Shown: positions 1 to 13,081 of the stretch, in pieces
Numbering within the stretch: position 1 is the first letter of the stretch
How the letters are laid out: each line of letters begins with the position of its first letter
Assembly (NCBI RefSeq): GCF_958450345.1
Contig: NC_088780.1
Location: 170,482,726 to 170,546,725, forward strand
Direction of reading: 5' to 3'
Length of the DNA stretch: 64,000 nt
Source of the DNA: Calliphora vicina
Taxonomy: Eukaryota; Arthropoda; Insecta; Diptera; Calliphoridae
The notes under the pieces: model-generated
The model's database searches: none
The model's input: the letters and a program-made list of their open reading frames with translations, nothing else
Told to the model about the DNA's origin: nothing
Translations under genes and position numbers: made by a program

Positions 1-1277
1 GGATATACATACATATACAAATTAAATTAGTCAAATGTTATGTAATTAAATCTAACAAAAGACCTGCAATTCATCGAAAGTTAGTTACAAAACGATTAGG
101 CAAAGTGTTATATGTATGTTAAAAAACCAAACGTTAAACATTGTTACGTGTTATTTTACATCAAATTCTACTTGCGATTTACAATAAACACAGCTACATA
201 TATCTTAAATTTTATCAATTTTGTCCCTGAGAATGTTTCGCGTAAAACGCTTTGAATTTTGGTACAATTTTTTTTGTGCCAATTTTTACAAAAATAAAAC
301 AAAATCCGGTCAATATTACTTTTGGAAATAATAGGGCAAGGAAGTTAAACTCACAAAAACTATATAAACAATTTTGATAGTTTTAAAAAATGGCAGGAAT
401 GTTTTGTTTCAAAATTAACTGAATAAACTATTTTCGTTACATCAATACTGGCTACCTACACACATGCATAAATATGTAGCTAATGTCTAATACCTGCCCT
501 TTAAAATTTAGATTGGCTTTTGATGGTTCTTATTTTGTTCTTTAGTAGCTAAAACCCGTGCTGGAAATCGATTGAATGTTGTAAAATCGGTTAAAAATAT
601 TGGTATTTACATAACACTTGCTCTCAAAAGTCAAAATTTTTGGTATCAGTAGTCGAGATTTTCTTGCTCTCAAAAGGCATCGGAGCTAGTTCAGTGGCTA
701 AATTTTAAAATACATACATACATATACCTCCATATTCATAATCAATTTGTTTTTTATAAAACAAAATTTCCATACAAAATTTGTTTTATAAACCTTTGAT
801 AAATTTATAAACTGTTTATGCATATGGGGATAGCCTATAATATTAAAAATCCTAATTGTCGTTTTTTATTTTATAAAAAAAACGTGCAAATGTATAGTAC
901 ATGTATTATATTAATTAATTTAAATGCAAAATTCAAAATTATTTTCAAATTAAAAAAATTAAATACAATCATGTTTGCAAACACTTTTGGTGTGAAAACC
1001 TTGTATTATATTCTTTTACAAGAAACAGATAGGTTACAGATAAGACTTATCGATAATTGTTCACTTACTAGCAGCAACACTGTGTAATAATACCAATTAT
1101 ATTGCTACTTAATCGATAGAAGAACCGAATAAAATACTTATCCCATAAATTCTGCCTCAAACTAAAAAACGTACAAGCATAATAAGGTTATGTTTAAATA
1201 TTTCTGCATACTATACATATGTTTCAGTGTGATTAATGATTAACAAATAGTTGCTGTATTAAATAATACCTACATAC
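1..1277. other. AT-rich intergenic DNA
   Basis: No gene is visible. The longest open frame (818-1087, plus) has AT-driven composition and no recognisable domain. There are short TACATA runs near 1-20 and 710-730. An imperfect inverted stretch near 740-800 (ATAATCAATTTG with ATTTTGTTTTATAAACC) resembles short palindromes at 53618-53700 and 31571-31595, so it is probably a small dispersed repeat. Confidence 0.5.
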
Positions 1278-1640
1278 GGTAAGCCTCCATTTACGCGGTA
1301 CTTTATTTACGCGAATTCGATATAACGTGAACTCAAATTAGCAACCTTTTTTTTTGAAATACGCGACTTTTTTTTTACAAGATTTTTATATAACGCGGCA
1401 ACAAACAAGAAACGAAAAAACACAACCGAATATAAGATTTTTTTTGAAAACTTCGTTAATTTTTATGAATTTTTTGTTATGTTTTGATCTCTTTTATGTA
1501 TTAGAATATTTTGTTTTTTTAATTGACATTTTTTCCTTAATTTTCAATAAGAAATAATTTTTTTAGTTGAGTTTTTTTACATAACTTTTGTTTTAAGTAA
1601 GTTTTTAAAAGTACAAATAAAATAAGTTTACTTAAAGTAT

Positions 1641-2396
1641 ATATCGTCGCCTTAAATGCAAACGGACGTAACCAAGGTGTATTCAATAAGGTGAAGTTAC
1701 TAGCACAGCTGATTTATTGTTCGTTTATTTATATTGAGTTTGAAAGTGTCAAATAGTTGTTTACTCTTTGTGGTTGACATTTATAATATTTAAATTGAAA
1801 AAATAAAAAACGAAAAATTATTCAAATAAATTTATGAAAATCAATTAAATTAAATAAGTATTTTGGATTTGCGAGTATTTTACATATACAGCTTAATGCT
1901 TAGAACTCCTTTCGCGAATTAGGTTGTGTATTTTGGACTTGTGAGTATTTTAAACAGACAAAGCTAAATGCTGATTTTCATTACAAACTCCTTACAAGAA
2001 TTAGTTTGTGTATTTTGGACTTGCTACAGTTTTACACAAACAGATGGACACTGTTAAATGGATAGTTTAAAAGTTATATTGTAATCACTAAGCTTTTTAT
2101 TCACGTTCGACGCATTTATAAATTTTACCAGTAATTTATTTATTTATTTCTTAATTTTTCTGTTTTGACATTCTCAATCTCTTGACAAATAAAAAATATT
2201 GTCTTTGTTGTGTTTGTTGCCGAGACGCTCTCACCTGATTAATACGCCTTGGACGTAACCACATTTTTATTGTTTTTTACAGGATACGTTATAAAATTAA
2301 TAATAATAGAGTATTCTTGACAATTGTTCAATCAATCAAAAACTCGATTTTGAATTTTTGTGTAGTTACGTCCGCTTTCATTTAAGGTGACGATAT
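1641..2396. mobile_element. MITE with 32-bp terminal inverted repeats
   Basis: Positions 1641-1672 (ATATCGTCGCCTTAAATGCA...) and 2365-2396 are inverted copies of each other with about three mismatches. There is no coding capacity. The interior holds a short tandem array (1858-2050). The element sits inside the larger inverted-end element and directly abuts the foldback starting at 2413. Confidence 0.65.
1858..2050 (+). repeat. Three-copy degenerate tandem repeat, 70-82 bp units
   Basis: Each unit begins GTATTTTGGA[T/C]TTG, at 1858, 1928 and 2010, and runs through AATGCT and a CTCCTT...CGAATTAG-like stretch. The units differ from one another by substitutions and small indels. The array lies inside the 1641-2396 MITE. 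Confidence 0.6.
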
Positions 2397-2412
2397 GTAT
2401 GTATGTACATTA

Positions 2413-3569
2413 GGGTGGCCCCAAAATTTAAGTTGCGGATGTTCCCACCTAAAATGAAAATTTGATTCATTCTAAGACTACGTTTTGAATTTTTTTCGTC
2501 CTGGGGTCAATATTTGGCGAGCTGGATCGAAGGATAAAAAGGTCCTTTTTTGAAGTTTTTTACATTTTTTCCATATTTCTTCCAAAGGAAGTATATGTAA
2601 ATTTGGTATCATATGAAAGGTCTTTGAGAGACGCATTCAATTGGTTAAAAGAAATTTAAAAAAAAAAAATTTTAATTAAAAAATTTTAAAAAATTTCGAC
2701 AAAATTTTAGTTTTTTTTAATTTTTTCATAGAATTTATTCAAATACATAGATGAAATTTCTTGATCATAAACATCATGTAATTTCACCGAAATGGTTTTT
2801 CTCGTTTTTTAAAATTCGGTCCAGTTCAATGTTTATTCAAATTTGTTTAAACCCAATTTCATCCCTATCTGTTAAGCAGTTTTTCACATGTTACTTAAAA
2901 TTAACAACAACATTCCAAAGGAATAACATTAAAATAATCATTATAGCGCTATGTATAGCAAATATTTTAGCTTAAATTTAAATATTCGCAGTGTAACAAA
3001 AGAAAAGTATAAGAATTTATACATCGATGGAAAGCTTATAAAATTTGAGTTATTTTGATGCCCATACATATACTATGAAATGAGTACAGAGATTGTCAGA
3101 TAGGGATGAAATTAGGTTTAAACAAATTTGAATAAACATTGAACTGGATTGAATTTTAAGAAAACGAGAAAAACCATTTCGGTGAAATTACATGATTTTT
3201 ATGATCAAGAAATTTCATCTATGTATTTGAATAAATTCTATGAAAAAATTAAAAAAAAACTAAAATTTTGTCGAAAATTTTTAAAATTTTTTAATTAAAA
3301 TTTTTTTTTTTTAAATTTCTTTTAACCAATTGAATGCGTCTCTCAAAGACCTTTCATATGATACCAAATTTACATATACTTCCTTTGGAAGAAATATGGA
3401 AAAAATGTAAAAAACCTCAAAAAAGGACCTTTTTATCCTTTGATCCAGCTCGCCAAATATTGACCCCAGGACGAAAAAATTTCAAAACGTAGTCTTAGAA
3501 TGAATCAAATTTTCATTTTAGGCGGGAACATCGATACCTTATTTTTTCTCCATACAAACGGGGCCACCC
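2413..3569. mobile_element. Foldback element with ~460-bp inverted arms, TA-flanked
   Basis: The left arm 2413-2871 (GGGTGGCCCC...ATCCCTATCTG) is the reverse complement of the right arm 3097-3569 over almost its whole length, with only scattered differences. A spacer of about 225 bp separates them. TA dinucleotides flank both ends (2411-2412, 3570-3571). Outside these, ATGTACAT occurs on both sides (2403-2410, 3572-3579). There is no plausible transposase frame. The structure fits a non-autonomous foldback element of the TA-targeting group; the superfamily is inferred from the TA only. Confidence 0.8.
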
Positions 3570-3666
3570 TAATGTACATATGTGTTTTCTATTTAACGCG
3601 ATTTTTAGCTCCCAATTTCTTTTCTATTATGTGACTGAAATAAAACCGCGTAAATGGATGCCTACC

Positions 3667-4385
3667 TGTACATACATATGTATGTATGTAAGTACATATA
3701 TGACTTAAAAATAAAATTAATATGTACAACAAAAAATTATAGTAGTAACAAATATAAACATCGCCAATTTGCGACAATAGCGTCATAACCCAAAATTTAC
3801 AATTCTGGACATGAGCATGATAAAATGTTTAGGTCTCAATAAATATAATTAATTATTTAGAGTGTAATTGAAAACAAAAAAAAAAAGACTTTAAATCCAT
3901 ATGACGATATTATTGCAAATGAGCGACGCATTTAAAGAAAGGAAAACAAAATAGTGATTTAGATAAAATATGTAGGGAATGTACGCGTGCTATTAGGGTA
4001 CTTAGAAATAGGTCCACGAAGGGAGGAGACAATGAAAATGCATCATTATACTTACACTTGTCTTTTCTCAATTGTTTCACTGTACGTGTAACTCACTTTA
4101 GATCTATTTTGTTTTAATGTTTGTATTAAAATTGTTATGTTTTTTTTTTGATATTATTGGAGCAATTTGTATTTGTTCCAGTGTCGTATAAGTATTATAG
4201 AGAAATGTAGTCGACACATACACCACAATGTTTACAATGGCGTTACAATAGCAACAATGACAACAAAAATTTATCCATGATTTAAGTATGTGTCATGTCA
4301 TTAGAACGTGTGCAAATTGGATATGATTCATTTGGTTTTTGGTTTATCGTAATTATTTTTCATTTTGAACAGTTTTAACAATTAT
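3667..4385. other. Intergenic DNA downstream of the NUAK gene
   Basis: AT-rich, with TACATATGTATG microsatellite near 3670-3700. On the minus strand, 4137-4084 could encode a short terminal peptide after an AAAATAG acceptor, in the phase needed to continue the NUAK frame. The acceptor lacks a pyrimidine tract, so this is only an alternative end for that gene. Nothing else is recognised. Confidence 0.4.
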
Positions 4386-4387
4386 TA

Positions 4388-4393
4388 TTTATT
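4388..4393 (-). terminator. Candidate poly(A) signal of the NUAK gene
   Basis: Minus-strand AATAAA about 195 nt beyond the proposed stop codon (4588-4586). It is the first canonical signal seen downstream, and would suit a transcript ending in exon 11. Confidence 0.4.
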
Positions 4394-4585
4394 GTTTGTA
4401 TTTGTATTTGTTAAAAAGCGCAGCATGTAAATAAAATGTAAAAAATATATTAGCATTTAACGTTAATGCAGTTAGTAGCATTAAAAATGAATTCAAAAAA
4501 TATGCAGAAATACATATATGTATAGGAAAATATAACAAAACAATGAGCAAAGAAAGCAACAACATTAAATACAAATAAAATCTGC

Positions 4586-7500
4586 TTACCTGCCAAATGG
4601 CTCTTGATTCCAAAAAGGACTTTGTGTCTGCCTCATATTGCTTAGAAGACGACTTGAACTGGGAAAAGCAGTAGTAATATCATTGTTTACGTTCATGCGA
4701 TTGGTGAGGGCCCGGACCTGTTTTTTTTTTTTAGAACAATTATATTTTGGGAACAATTATTAATTAATGAATTAAGACAGGCTACTTACACGCTGCAAAA
4801 GTGTTGAGAAAAGATTTTCCGCAGTTAAAATTTCAAAACCATCATCGTCATCTTCCTCTCCGGAACTTTGAGAATCATTTTCTTGGCTTATTTTCTTTAC
4901 TGGCCTTGAGCTCCTGCAAATAAGTAAATAAACAATTATATATAGTGAAAGCTTACATTCTAAATAGTTTATAGATTTATTCTACTATTGATTCTCTTAT
5001 TGAAATTAGTACGAAATGTATTGCCAACTGATCTCGAATCAGAAAAAACATTAAAATTACATAAGAGTGTTGTTTTTGTTTTCATGTTATTTTATAAATA
5101 CATTTGCACACTTAAAATCTTCTATATATTACTTAAAATTCTACCGAAACCGAAACCAAAATCGAATATTCGCCCTTATCCTAAACTTGTGTATGTTTCC
5201 TCACATTTTTCAGTCCGCTTAGTTTGGCGCACTTTTTTTCGATGCCATTGTTGTATCAATAACATATTGCATAGACTTTTTATTAACTACAAGTTTCTGT
5301 TTTCAACCGATATTAAGTTGATTTCGAGATTCGAATCTTGTAAAATTAAAACTTGAACTAAAACACATAAGTCGCGAACTAAAATATATACTTATACTTA
5401 TAATTTAGTAACTGCAGTTTTTGCTGGTTTATTTCAAGATTGGAAAACAAATGTTTTCTTTGTTGCTTTGTCATTGGGGCTTGAAATTGTAGAGGTGATA
5501 AAACTTACCTAAGTTTGTGTAGAGTAAAACGTGTATCATCATCACCATCGCGAATAGAAGACGACGTGCGCAATTTTTGGAATGGCGAAACATCATCGAC
5601 TCCACTTTCGCTAAGCAGTGATCTGAATGAAAAAGAAATAAAATTTTAAAACGTTTCATTCTTAGCACAATAATTCTAAAACAACTTAAGAAGAAAATCA
5701 TAGATTTAAAATATTAATGCTATTTTTTAAGTAAATTAAGTAAAAAGTAAATGCAATTAGTTTATATCAAATTCAAACAAAACAAATTTAAACATCTTTG
5801 TCAGTTTTGTTGAAATCTGTATTTGATATACAGAAATAATTAATTTTGCCTATGAAGACTTATGGTGTTTTGCGATATTGGGAAATTATTTTCTTACCCT
5901 ATACGACGAGTTGGGCGCAAGCGTGCAAATGTTGACCGACTTGATGTGGTAGCTGTTGTATGGCTGGATTCTGATGGTTCTATGCTACCTTCACGGGGCG
6001 TAATAAATCCGCCGCCCTCTACAGCAATGGGTATTATGAACTCTCGGGGACTCTTTTTAATGGGCTGTGAGGAACCAGTTATTGTCGCCTGAGACATATT
6101 TGTGGTAGTTGTGTCTGACTCAGAATCATTGGTAGACTGGCGAGACAAAGAGCCAGATCTATGTGAAAATAATTTTAAGTTTGAATTACATATTTTATTG
6201 TTACATTATAGTTAATTAATTCGTTTTTTACGATCTTACCTATTTGTGGTATTTGAAATTGTCCGGGCGTAGGTTGAAGGTGGTCTCTGAATAGGTATAA
6301 CATGTTCTTTGGGTTCTAAGCTTGAAGCTCTTTGACTTGTCATTGTCTTAATGGGACTATAAGGAACTGGACCTTCTCGTGGAGGAGCGCTGCGTAGATC
6401 AGCAACAGGGTGCTGCATCTCTGTTGTAAAACGCATTGATGGCTGTTCGGCTATAGGTGGTTTAATATCCAACTGAATTTCCGTTTTAGCGGTTTTCCGA
6501 CGCGGCAAAGTTGCCGACTTGAGTGTTATAGATGCTGTTGATGTTTTCATTGTACCCGCCGATGGAGAATCGCCTGGCCCTTGAGAAACTGATGACAAAT
6601 TTTTATTTAAATGAAATTTAAATTTCGTTAAAAGAATAACATTTTATAAGATACATTATTGATTGATTTATAATTCCATGTGGTTGTTTGTATCTACATA
6701 CATACATACATACATTAAAAGCATATTTTAGGATTTGTTAATACATGAAGTTTTTGATGTTTGAAAGAGGGATAAATAATTAGAAAGACAAGCATGAGAT
6801 TTTACAACAATTTCTTATGTGGAAAAACATTGTTTTTTTTTAAAAAACTCTACTCAAATTCGATTTTCGCATTTTTTTTTTGTACCAAATAGTCATTTAA
6901 ATGTTAGGAGAATACAAAATAACTTAATTTATTCTTTGTTTTTAATTGTTGGCCACCTCTTGAACTTGAAAGCTAAAGAAAAGTATTCGATTTTCGAAGC
7001 TTTAGAACTTGTTTACGATGGTTTAACCAAAACTTATTATGTACTTATAATTTTAACCTGAGAACAAACTTTGGAAACAAGTAAAAGTATGGAAAAGTAT
7101 ATTGAGCAAGTGTGCGGTATGTGTATCTACAATAAGTAATAAGTCTACAGTCAAACAACAGTTGTTATTTGTAATGAACGAACGAAAGAACGAAAGAACT
7201 AACGACAGCTAAACTTACATTTCCACAATGGCGATTGAGATGCATTATAGAACGGTTTTGGCGTACTGTTAATGTTTATGACATTGCAAGAGTTGGTGAG
7301 TTTGGTAGCGCCTAGTGCTTTTGCATTGGCGTTGGTGGCGGTGTTGGTAGCTGTGGAACCAAATGGCTGTGTCGGCAGTGGGTGTTGTGGCTGTGTGAAG
7401 GACGACGAAAATGATGTTGATGGCATAGGTGAACTCGATGACGACGATACAGAGGATGGAAAGTACATATTATGGGGTGATTTGAATTGTTCTTTTCCTG

Positions 7501-10500
7501 TGCGTTTGGATGGCGAATTTGGTTGGACAGAACTACCAATACCACCAGCAGCTAAACGTCCCATTAATGTGTGCCGAGCAGCGGCGAGGGCAACGTTTGC
7601 ATTTGGTGGCTGTGTTGAAGTGTTAGACATTGACGGATATTTTCGACAGCCCATAGGCATATCGTGACTGTAGTTTATGGCATGACTACCAGTAGTTGAG
7701 GCACTACTTGTTCCCAAAAAACTCCCACTAACCGCACGCATTTGAGCATAGCCCCCGGAACCGCCCCCGCCGCCGTTGCCGAAAAACGGTGAAGATGTTA
7801 ATGGTGGTAGTGGTTGTGGCCTGTGTAAAACTAAAATATATAGATGATGAGCCAATGATGAGATGAATCTACAATACGTTATACTTATATTGTATGAATA
7901 TACTTAATACATACATACATATATATGTTTGTATATATGTATATACATATATACTATATACATATATGTATATACATATACCTACATACAATTTACTAAC
8001 ACACTCAGTTAGTCAACCCATAATTCCCTAATGGAAATGGAATTATACATACATACAAGAAGATACATTTGAGGATTACAGACATACCTGGTTGAATTGC
8101 ATTTCCAATAATCGCACGAGCATTCATCAGCTTTCGCTCCCGATCGGTTGCTGTTTTGGGAGTCTGAGAGTCACTGACATGTATATTTTCCGTTTTGGCA
8201 CATAGTTGGTTGACATCTTTGGAGGACTCGGTTTGAGCTTGACGCAACAATGCAATTGAGTTTTCCATCGAACGTCGGGCTTCCTCCAACGAAAAGGATG
8301 TTACAGATGCTTTTGAGTCACTGGGTTCTACAGCAACTGCATCAGAGCTTTCATATGGAGTGCTTTCATCATCCTCAGTGGTAGTTGCGACAGCAGCTGC
8401 AGCAGCAACTTGTTCAAGAGCACGGCGTTCTCCAGCCGTGAGCTGTTGTCCAAGATTTGCAGTACCAGAAGAAGCTTTACGTTCGTACTCCTTTTTAAAA
8501 TTACCAACGCTAACACCCGGAATAATTAATTTCTTACCCTTTTCTCCTGTATTCGCGTTAGAGGCATTCATTTGTTGAAATTTTTCAGCTGTCTCGAGAA
8601 TACGAGATTTTCTGCGTTCAGCGTTGAATTTATTCAGTGGAGATTCATCTTGTAAACTACACTTACGAACGAATTGGTGACCTCCAGTTGCCACTTTAGA
8701 AACAATACTTTCGGGAGTAATTTGATTTTTCAATGATTTCGGCTCGTCTGGATCAATTTGTCCAATGACGTTGACTAGATCCGCCGTTTTATGTTTATTC
8801 ACAAATTTCTTTATCACTTTTGTTGCACCCTTTGTCTTTTCGGGAGAATCATCCATAGAATCAATATTATTATCTGCTACCTTTTCCATAACATTAACCT
8901 TTTCTTTGCCAATATTGGTATCTGCCCTCGATTTATCTTTTATTAACTGTTCGCACAAGACATCAACCAATTCCATGTCCTTCGTTGAAAAATTTTGCGA
9001 TGTATTCGACTTAATACTTGAAATAGCTGCTCCTCCTTCCCTTACCGACATCTCATCCGTTTCCATAGGTATTGTTTCTTCAACTAAAGAAGTCGTTGCT
9101 CTTGACCCGGAGTTTGCAGTTGCTCCCGATACTGATTCATCCGCCAACAAGTTCGAAGCACTCTCTTCGGTCTTATCTTTCTTTTTTAAAGCTACGCCTA
9201 TTGCATTGTCTGTTGATATGGTGTTTTCGAGTTTTCGTTTGGTCTGAAGTGGACTTTGTGCAGGAGTGATGGTGCGTGTGGGAGAAGGCATAAGAGCTGC
9301 TTCGCCGCCAGCTTTAAAATATGAAAGAAAAAGGGGGACAGATGAGTTTATGTTAAAATAGATACTGTTCAAGTTTAGTTCACTATGCGTGCGTTTCAAT
9401 AATTTTCATATTAAATTGTTATAATATTAAACGGAAAGGGGAACATGTGGGAAAAGGATATTTGGAAAGGAGACAATGGTGTGATACAAATGTAAAATAT
9501 TAAATATCAAGACAACAACTGATATTTTGAATTTTTCTATTTCTTGATTAGTTAGTTTTTATTGGGAGCTATTTATGTGTGTGTGCGTGTGAGTGTGTCT
9601 GTTTGATAACTTACCTGCAACCATATCCAATATTCTACGTTCAGCTTCCGTATTAGGAACTACATCGCGTATTGAACCGACCGAATGGCTACGTGGAATG
9701 ACAGCAGTTTTTCCCACTGAATTTCCACCATCAGCTGAAGGTACCACCAACTGTTCCGCTGTTATAGCCACGGGCGTCAACGACAAGAGAACATCTAGAC
9801 GCACTGGTGTTTGATTAGCTAGATCCTCAGCTAATTCCAAGCAAGATACATTATCATTCTCATTGACCCACCAATGAGAACATATCTGTTCAATTGTAGC
9901 ACGTTTTCGGGGACATACCGTAAGCATCTCACGGATTAAGGAAGATGCTCGGGAGGGTTTCTTTGGTTCATAATAGTCCCCTTGGCTAATTTGTTTAACA
10001 AGTCTTTTAAAGTTCGATCCATCAAATGGCATTGATCCATAGACTAGAGTATAAAGAAGGACACCTAGAGACCAACAATCGACTTCAGGTCCATGGTATG
10101 GAGTGCCTTCAACAATTTCAGGTGAAGCGTAGAGTGGAGAACCACAAAATGTCGCCAGCAAACATTGCTCATCGAATACATTCGATAGACCAAAATCAGC
10201 AATCTACATATATAATAAATTCCGAATCATTAACGATTATAAACATAACAAAATAACAGAATAACAGAATATCACAAAAACATAAGTTACACGAGGCAAA
10301 TTTTTACTTGACCAACAAGTGCTAACACAATTTGAAAACGTTTTGTAAGAGTAAAAAGCGTCAAATAAATTTATTCTAAATTAATAATAATAGCGTAACT
10401 TTTTTAAAATAAATTTTCGTACAAAAGGAATTACATAATATATAATTTAAGCTTTTTTGGTAAAATATTTGCCTAGTGTAGACAAAGCGTTAGAATCATC

Positions 10501-12641
10501 TCACCTTCGCATTACCATGCTCGTCTAACAGAATATTTTCCAGTTTCAAATCTCGATGACAGATTTTATGTTTATGACAATAATAAACAGCTGTAGCTAC
10601 TTGCCGAAATATTCGACGGGCCTCCTCTTCATTCAAAACTTTGCGCTCGGAAAGATAATCATACAGTTCACCGCCAGCAGCGAACTCCATAACTAGAACC
10701 ATTTTTTCACGATTTTCAAATACTATATTCAAATTAGATATTTAAACAGTTAAGATACAATTGTCCAATGCATGCAGCAAATGCCACTATTTATACATAC
10801 CTTCATAGATGTGTATAATGTTTGGATGCTGTACAGAACTCATAATCTGTACTTCTCTTCGTATACGTACTAGATCGGACTCTGCTTCAATTTTACATTT
10901 CTTTATGGTTTTTATAGCAACCTCTTGTCCAGTCTCTTTATTAATACCTAACTGTACTTTACCATACGTTCCTTGTCCTAGTTTCTTTATTATATCGAAT
11001 CTAAAATCATACATCACAGACAATTCGATCATTATTCAAATTACACACATTATGCTGTTTTTTCTTCAACGCTGAAAATTTTTATCAAAGTCGAATTTTT
11101 TAAAGCTAAACATTTCCCAAAACAAGTACAAAATTACATATCGTGTTCGATACATATGTAGATATACAATTCAGAATAATAAAATGTGATGGTTGAGTTT
11201 ATAATTAATTCAGAGTTCGTGAAAACTTTAAAATTTAAAGATATACCCCTCAATTAATTTCAACGACAAAATTAATTGAGGGGTATAGACGCAATGGTTG
11301 CAATATCCATTTGTTTCGTGAACTTATCTAATAATACCATTTAATTATACATATTTAATGAATGCTTGTTGTTAGTCAATATGCTAATATCTAAGCCGCT
11401 TTTAACTTTTTCGACCACGCTTTTTTGTGTATCAACAATTACATTTTTACTTTAATCAAGGTTAGTTTATTATAAAAAGTAAAAAAACCACCCCATTCCA
11501 AAGGTTTTTTTGGAGTGAGGTGGTTAGTTCACTAACCACCGTGGCGGTTGGCATTAAAAATAATTACGATAAAAATTTTCGTTTTGTATACATTTTTGGT
11601 AAATTGAATATTTTTGACTATATTTTCTGACCAAACAAACGAAATAGCAAAGTAACAGTGAATTCGATGAACAATAAGCACTTTGTGCTTTTTTTTATTA
11701 AATGTGTCAAAGTCTCTTAAAAAAAGCAGTTTTTTTACAATACTTTCAAATTAATTGGTCAATTCACAAGGTCTCTTATCATGTCAGCCTGTATATAAAA
11801 TCTGGTAGTGAATTTAGCCAAAGTGAAACATGTTTAACTATTTATGAAAAAATTAAATGATTAATATTTGTTTTTATATTTTGTCCAAGTTAGAATTAAA
11901 TGTCGTTAAGTAAACTTAAAGTAAAACTAAAATTTTGTTTGTATTATTACTTTTTAAGATAGCCAAACTATCTCAAACGGAGCAATGTCTATTTGGTTAA
12001 ATCAAACTCTATATGAACATGATTCAAACAAAACATATAATATAATAAATATTAGAATCTATAGAGATGCAAGTTTTTCTCATTTATTACAGAAACTAAA
12101 CAAGTCAATATGTAACATTAAAAGGGGTTGATAAGATGGTAGAAATTAGATTCATATAAATCTTAATTATTATAAGAACATTTTTTTGATGGTAGGTATC
12201 AAAATTGTAGATTTCAGACACTGCTTATATACGTCTCAATTGTGATAATTAGATATAAAAATAAGTTTTCAGATCTCAATTTGAATCAAATTGTCCGCGA
12301 TATTTGAAAAATAAAATTCATACCAAAAATGCCATGACACATATCTATGACACATACAAGTTTTCTTTTTAAAAAAAATCACGCTAAAAATTCAGTTTAA
12401 GCTATATATGTCTAAGTACTTCGCTTTAGGAAAATGTTTTCTTGGTGAAATGCTATACATATTCATATGTATGTATGTTTAAATATATTTACCTTTGTCT
12501 TAACTTTTTTCTGTGATTGTTCATCTTTACATCTCCTGTATTGGCAATACCACTCATTATATTATCGATTTGGTCCTGTGGAATACCTGATGGATGGGAC
12601 CCATTGTTAGTCCCACCAGTATCTTGATTTCCTATTACCAT
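4586..12641 (-). CDS. NUAK: NUAK-family AMPK-related Ser/Thr protein kinase, 11 coding exons
   Basis: Exons, minus strand: 12641-12493, 11000-10801, 10722-10505, 10203-9615, 9311-8088, 7830-7219, 6588-6240, 6158-5898, 5622-5509, 4913-4790, 4717-4586. All introns are GT-AG and every phase matches, giving about 1323 residues. The kinase domain spans roughly residues 51-305: glycine loop GQGTYG (58-63), Lys80 in VAIK, catalytic HRDLKLEN (Asp174), Asp192 in DFG, and activation-loop Thr207 in TFCGSPLYASPE, the site LKB1 phosphorylates in this family. The HIRRE/IMSS and LYASPE sequences point to NUAK rather than AMPK, SIK or MARK. The remaining ~1000 residues are Ser/Thr-rich and disordered, with Gly and Asp/Glu runs. 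Known fly NUAK acts in muscle proteostasis, cell adhesion and polarity. The start has a good context (CACAATGG) and a 5'UTR acceptor just upstream (12671). The stop lies inside a good donor (AG|GTAAGC), so a further exon is possible. Confidence 0.93.
11001..12492 (-). other. First coding-region intron of the NUAK gene
   Basis: A 1.5 kb intron bounded by donor AAG|GTAAAT at 12492 and acceptor ATTTTAG at 11001. It joins the N-terminal leader (ending KKLRQR) to the kinase glycine loop. A short palindromic repeat CCCCTCAATTAATTT is seen at 11245-11290. No other gene is seen. Confidence 0.75.
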
Positions 12642-13081
12642 TGTGTGTCGTTTATTTTAAATGCTGAAACTGTAAATAACCAAAAAAAAAAAATAATAAA
12701 TATTAAGAGAAACTCACTTTTTGTAGTATATTTTAAGAGTAGGTTATGTGCCATGTTCATTGCGGAGTTCAGTCTTAAATGCTAAAGGAATTGCAACATT
12801 GCAAATCCAAATCGCATAGTTTTTTCTGTGTATGTTGATATTGTATTGTTATGAAATTTTACACCAGATTAGGAAAAGTCAGTTGTTGTCAGCACGTGCA
12901 TACAGATTTCAAAGAGAAGCTTATTTTTTGTGTGATTTTGGTTTATGATTTAATTGTCATACTTTTTAATTATTATAAAGCTTTATTGCAGGGAAATGTA
13001 TATATACAATTGTAAGTATGTATTAAAAATTGCAAAAAATTTAATATTTAATTTTTTCAAGTAGAGTTAAAGCTGTTTATT
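12642..13081. other. NUAK 5' leader and upstream AT-rich DNA
   Basis: On the minus strand, TTATTTACAG at about 12680-12671 forms a splice acceptor 30 nt before the ATG, so the 5'UTR is probably spliced from a distant exon. The rest is AT-rich with no recognisable feature. Confidence 0.5.

Larger units (their letters stand above)
1278..3666. mobile_element. Composite element with 22-bp inverted ends, carrying nested insertions
   Basis: The ends 1278-1299 (GGTAAGCCTCCATTTACGCG...) and 3645-3666 are inverted copies with two mismatches. Both borders carry further ACGCG motifs (1310-1400, 3597, 3647). No transposase frame is seen between them. The interior is mostly taken up by two other inverted-repeat elements (1641-2396 and 2413-3569), so the original non-autonomous element was probably under 600 bp and has been invaded twice. 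No flanking target duplication is obvious. Confidence 0.55.

Noticed and set aside
7272..7667. 131-codon plus-strand open frame
   Set aside because: Antisense to NUAK exon 6 (7830-7219), which has matching splice sites and phase. The antisense frame is a by-product of its low-complexity composition.
8765..9247. 160-codon plus-strand open frame
   Set aside because: Antisense shadow of NUAK exon 5, with no domain of its own.
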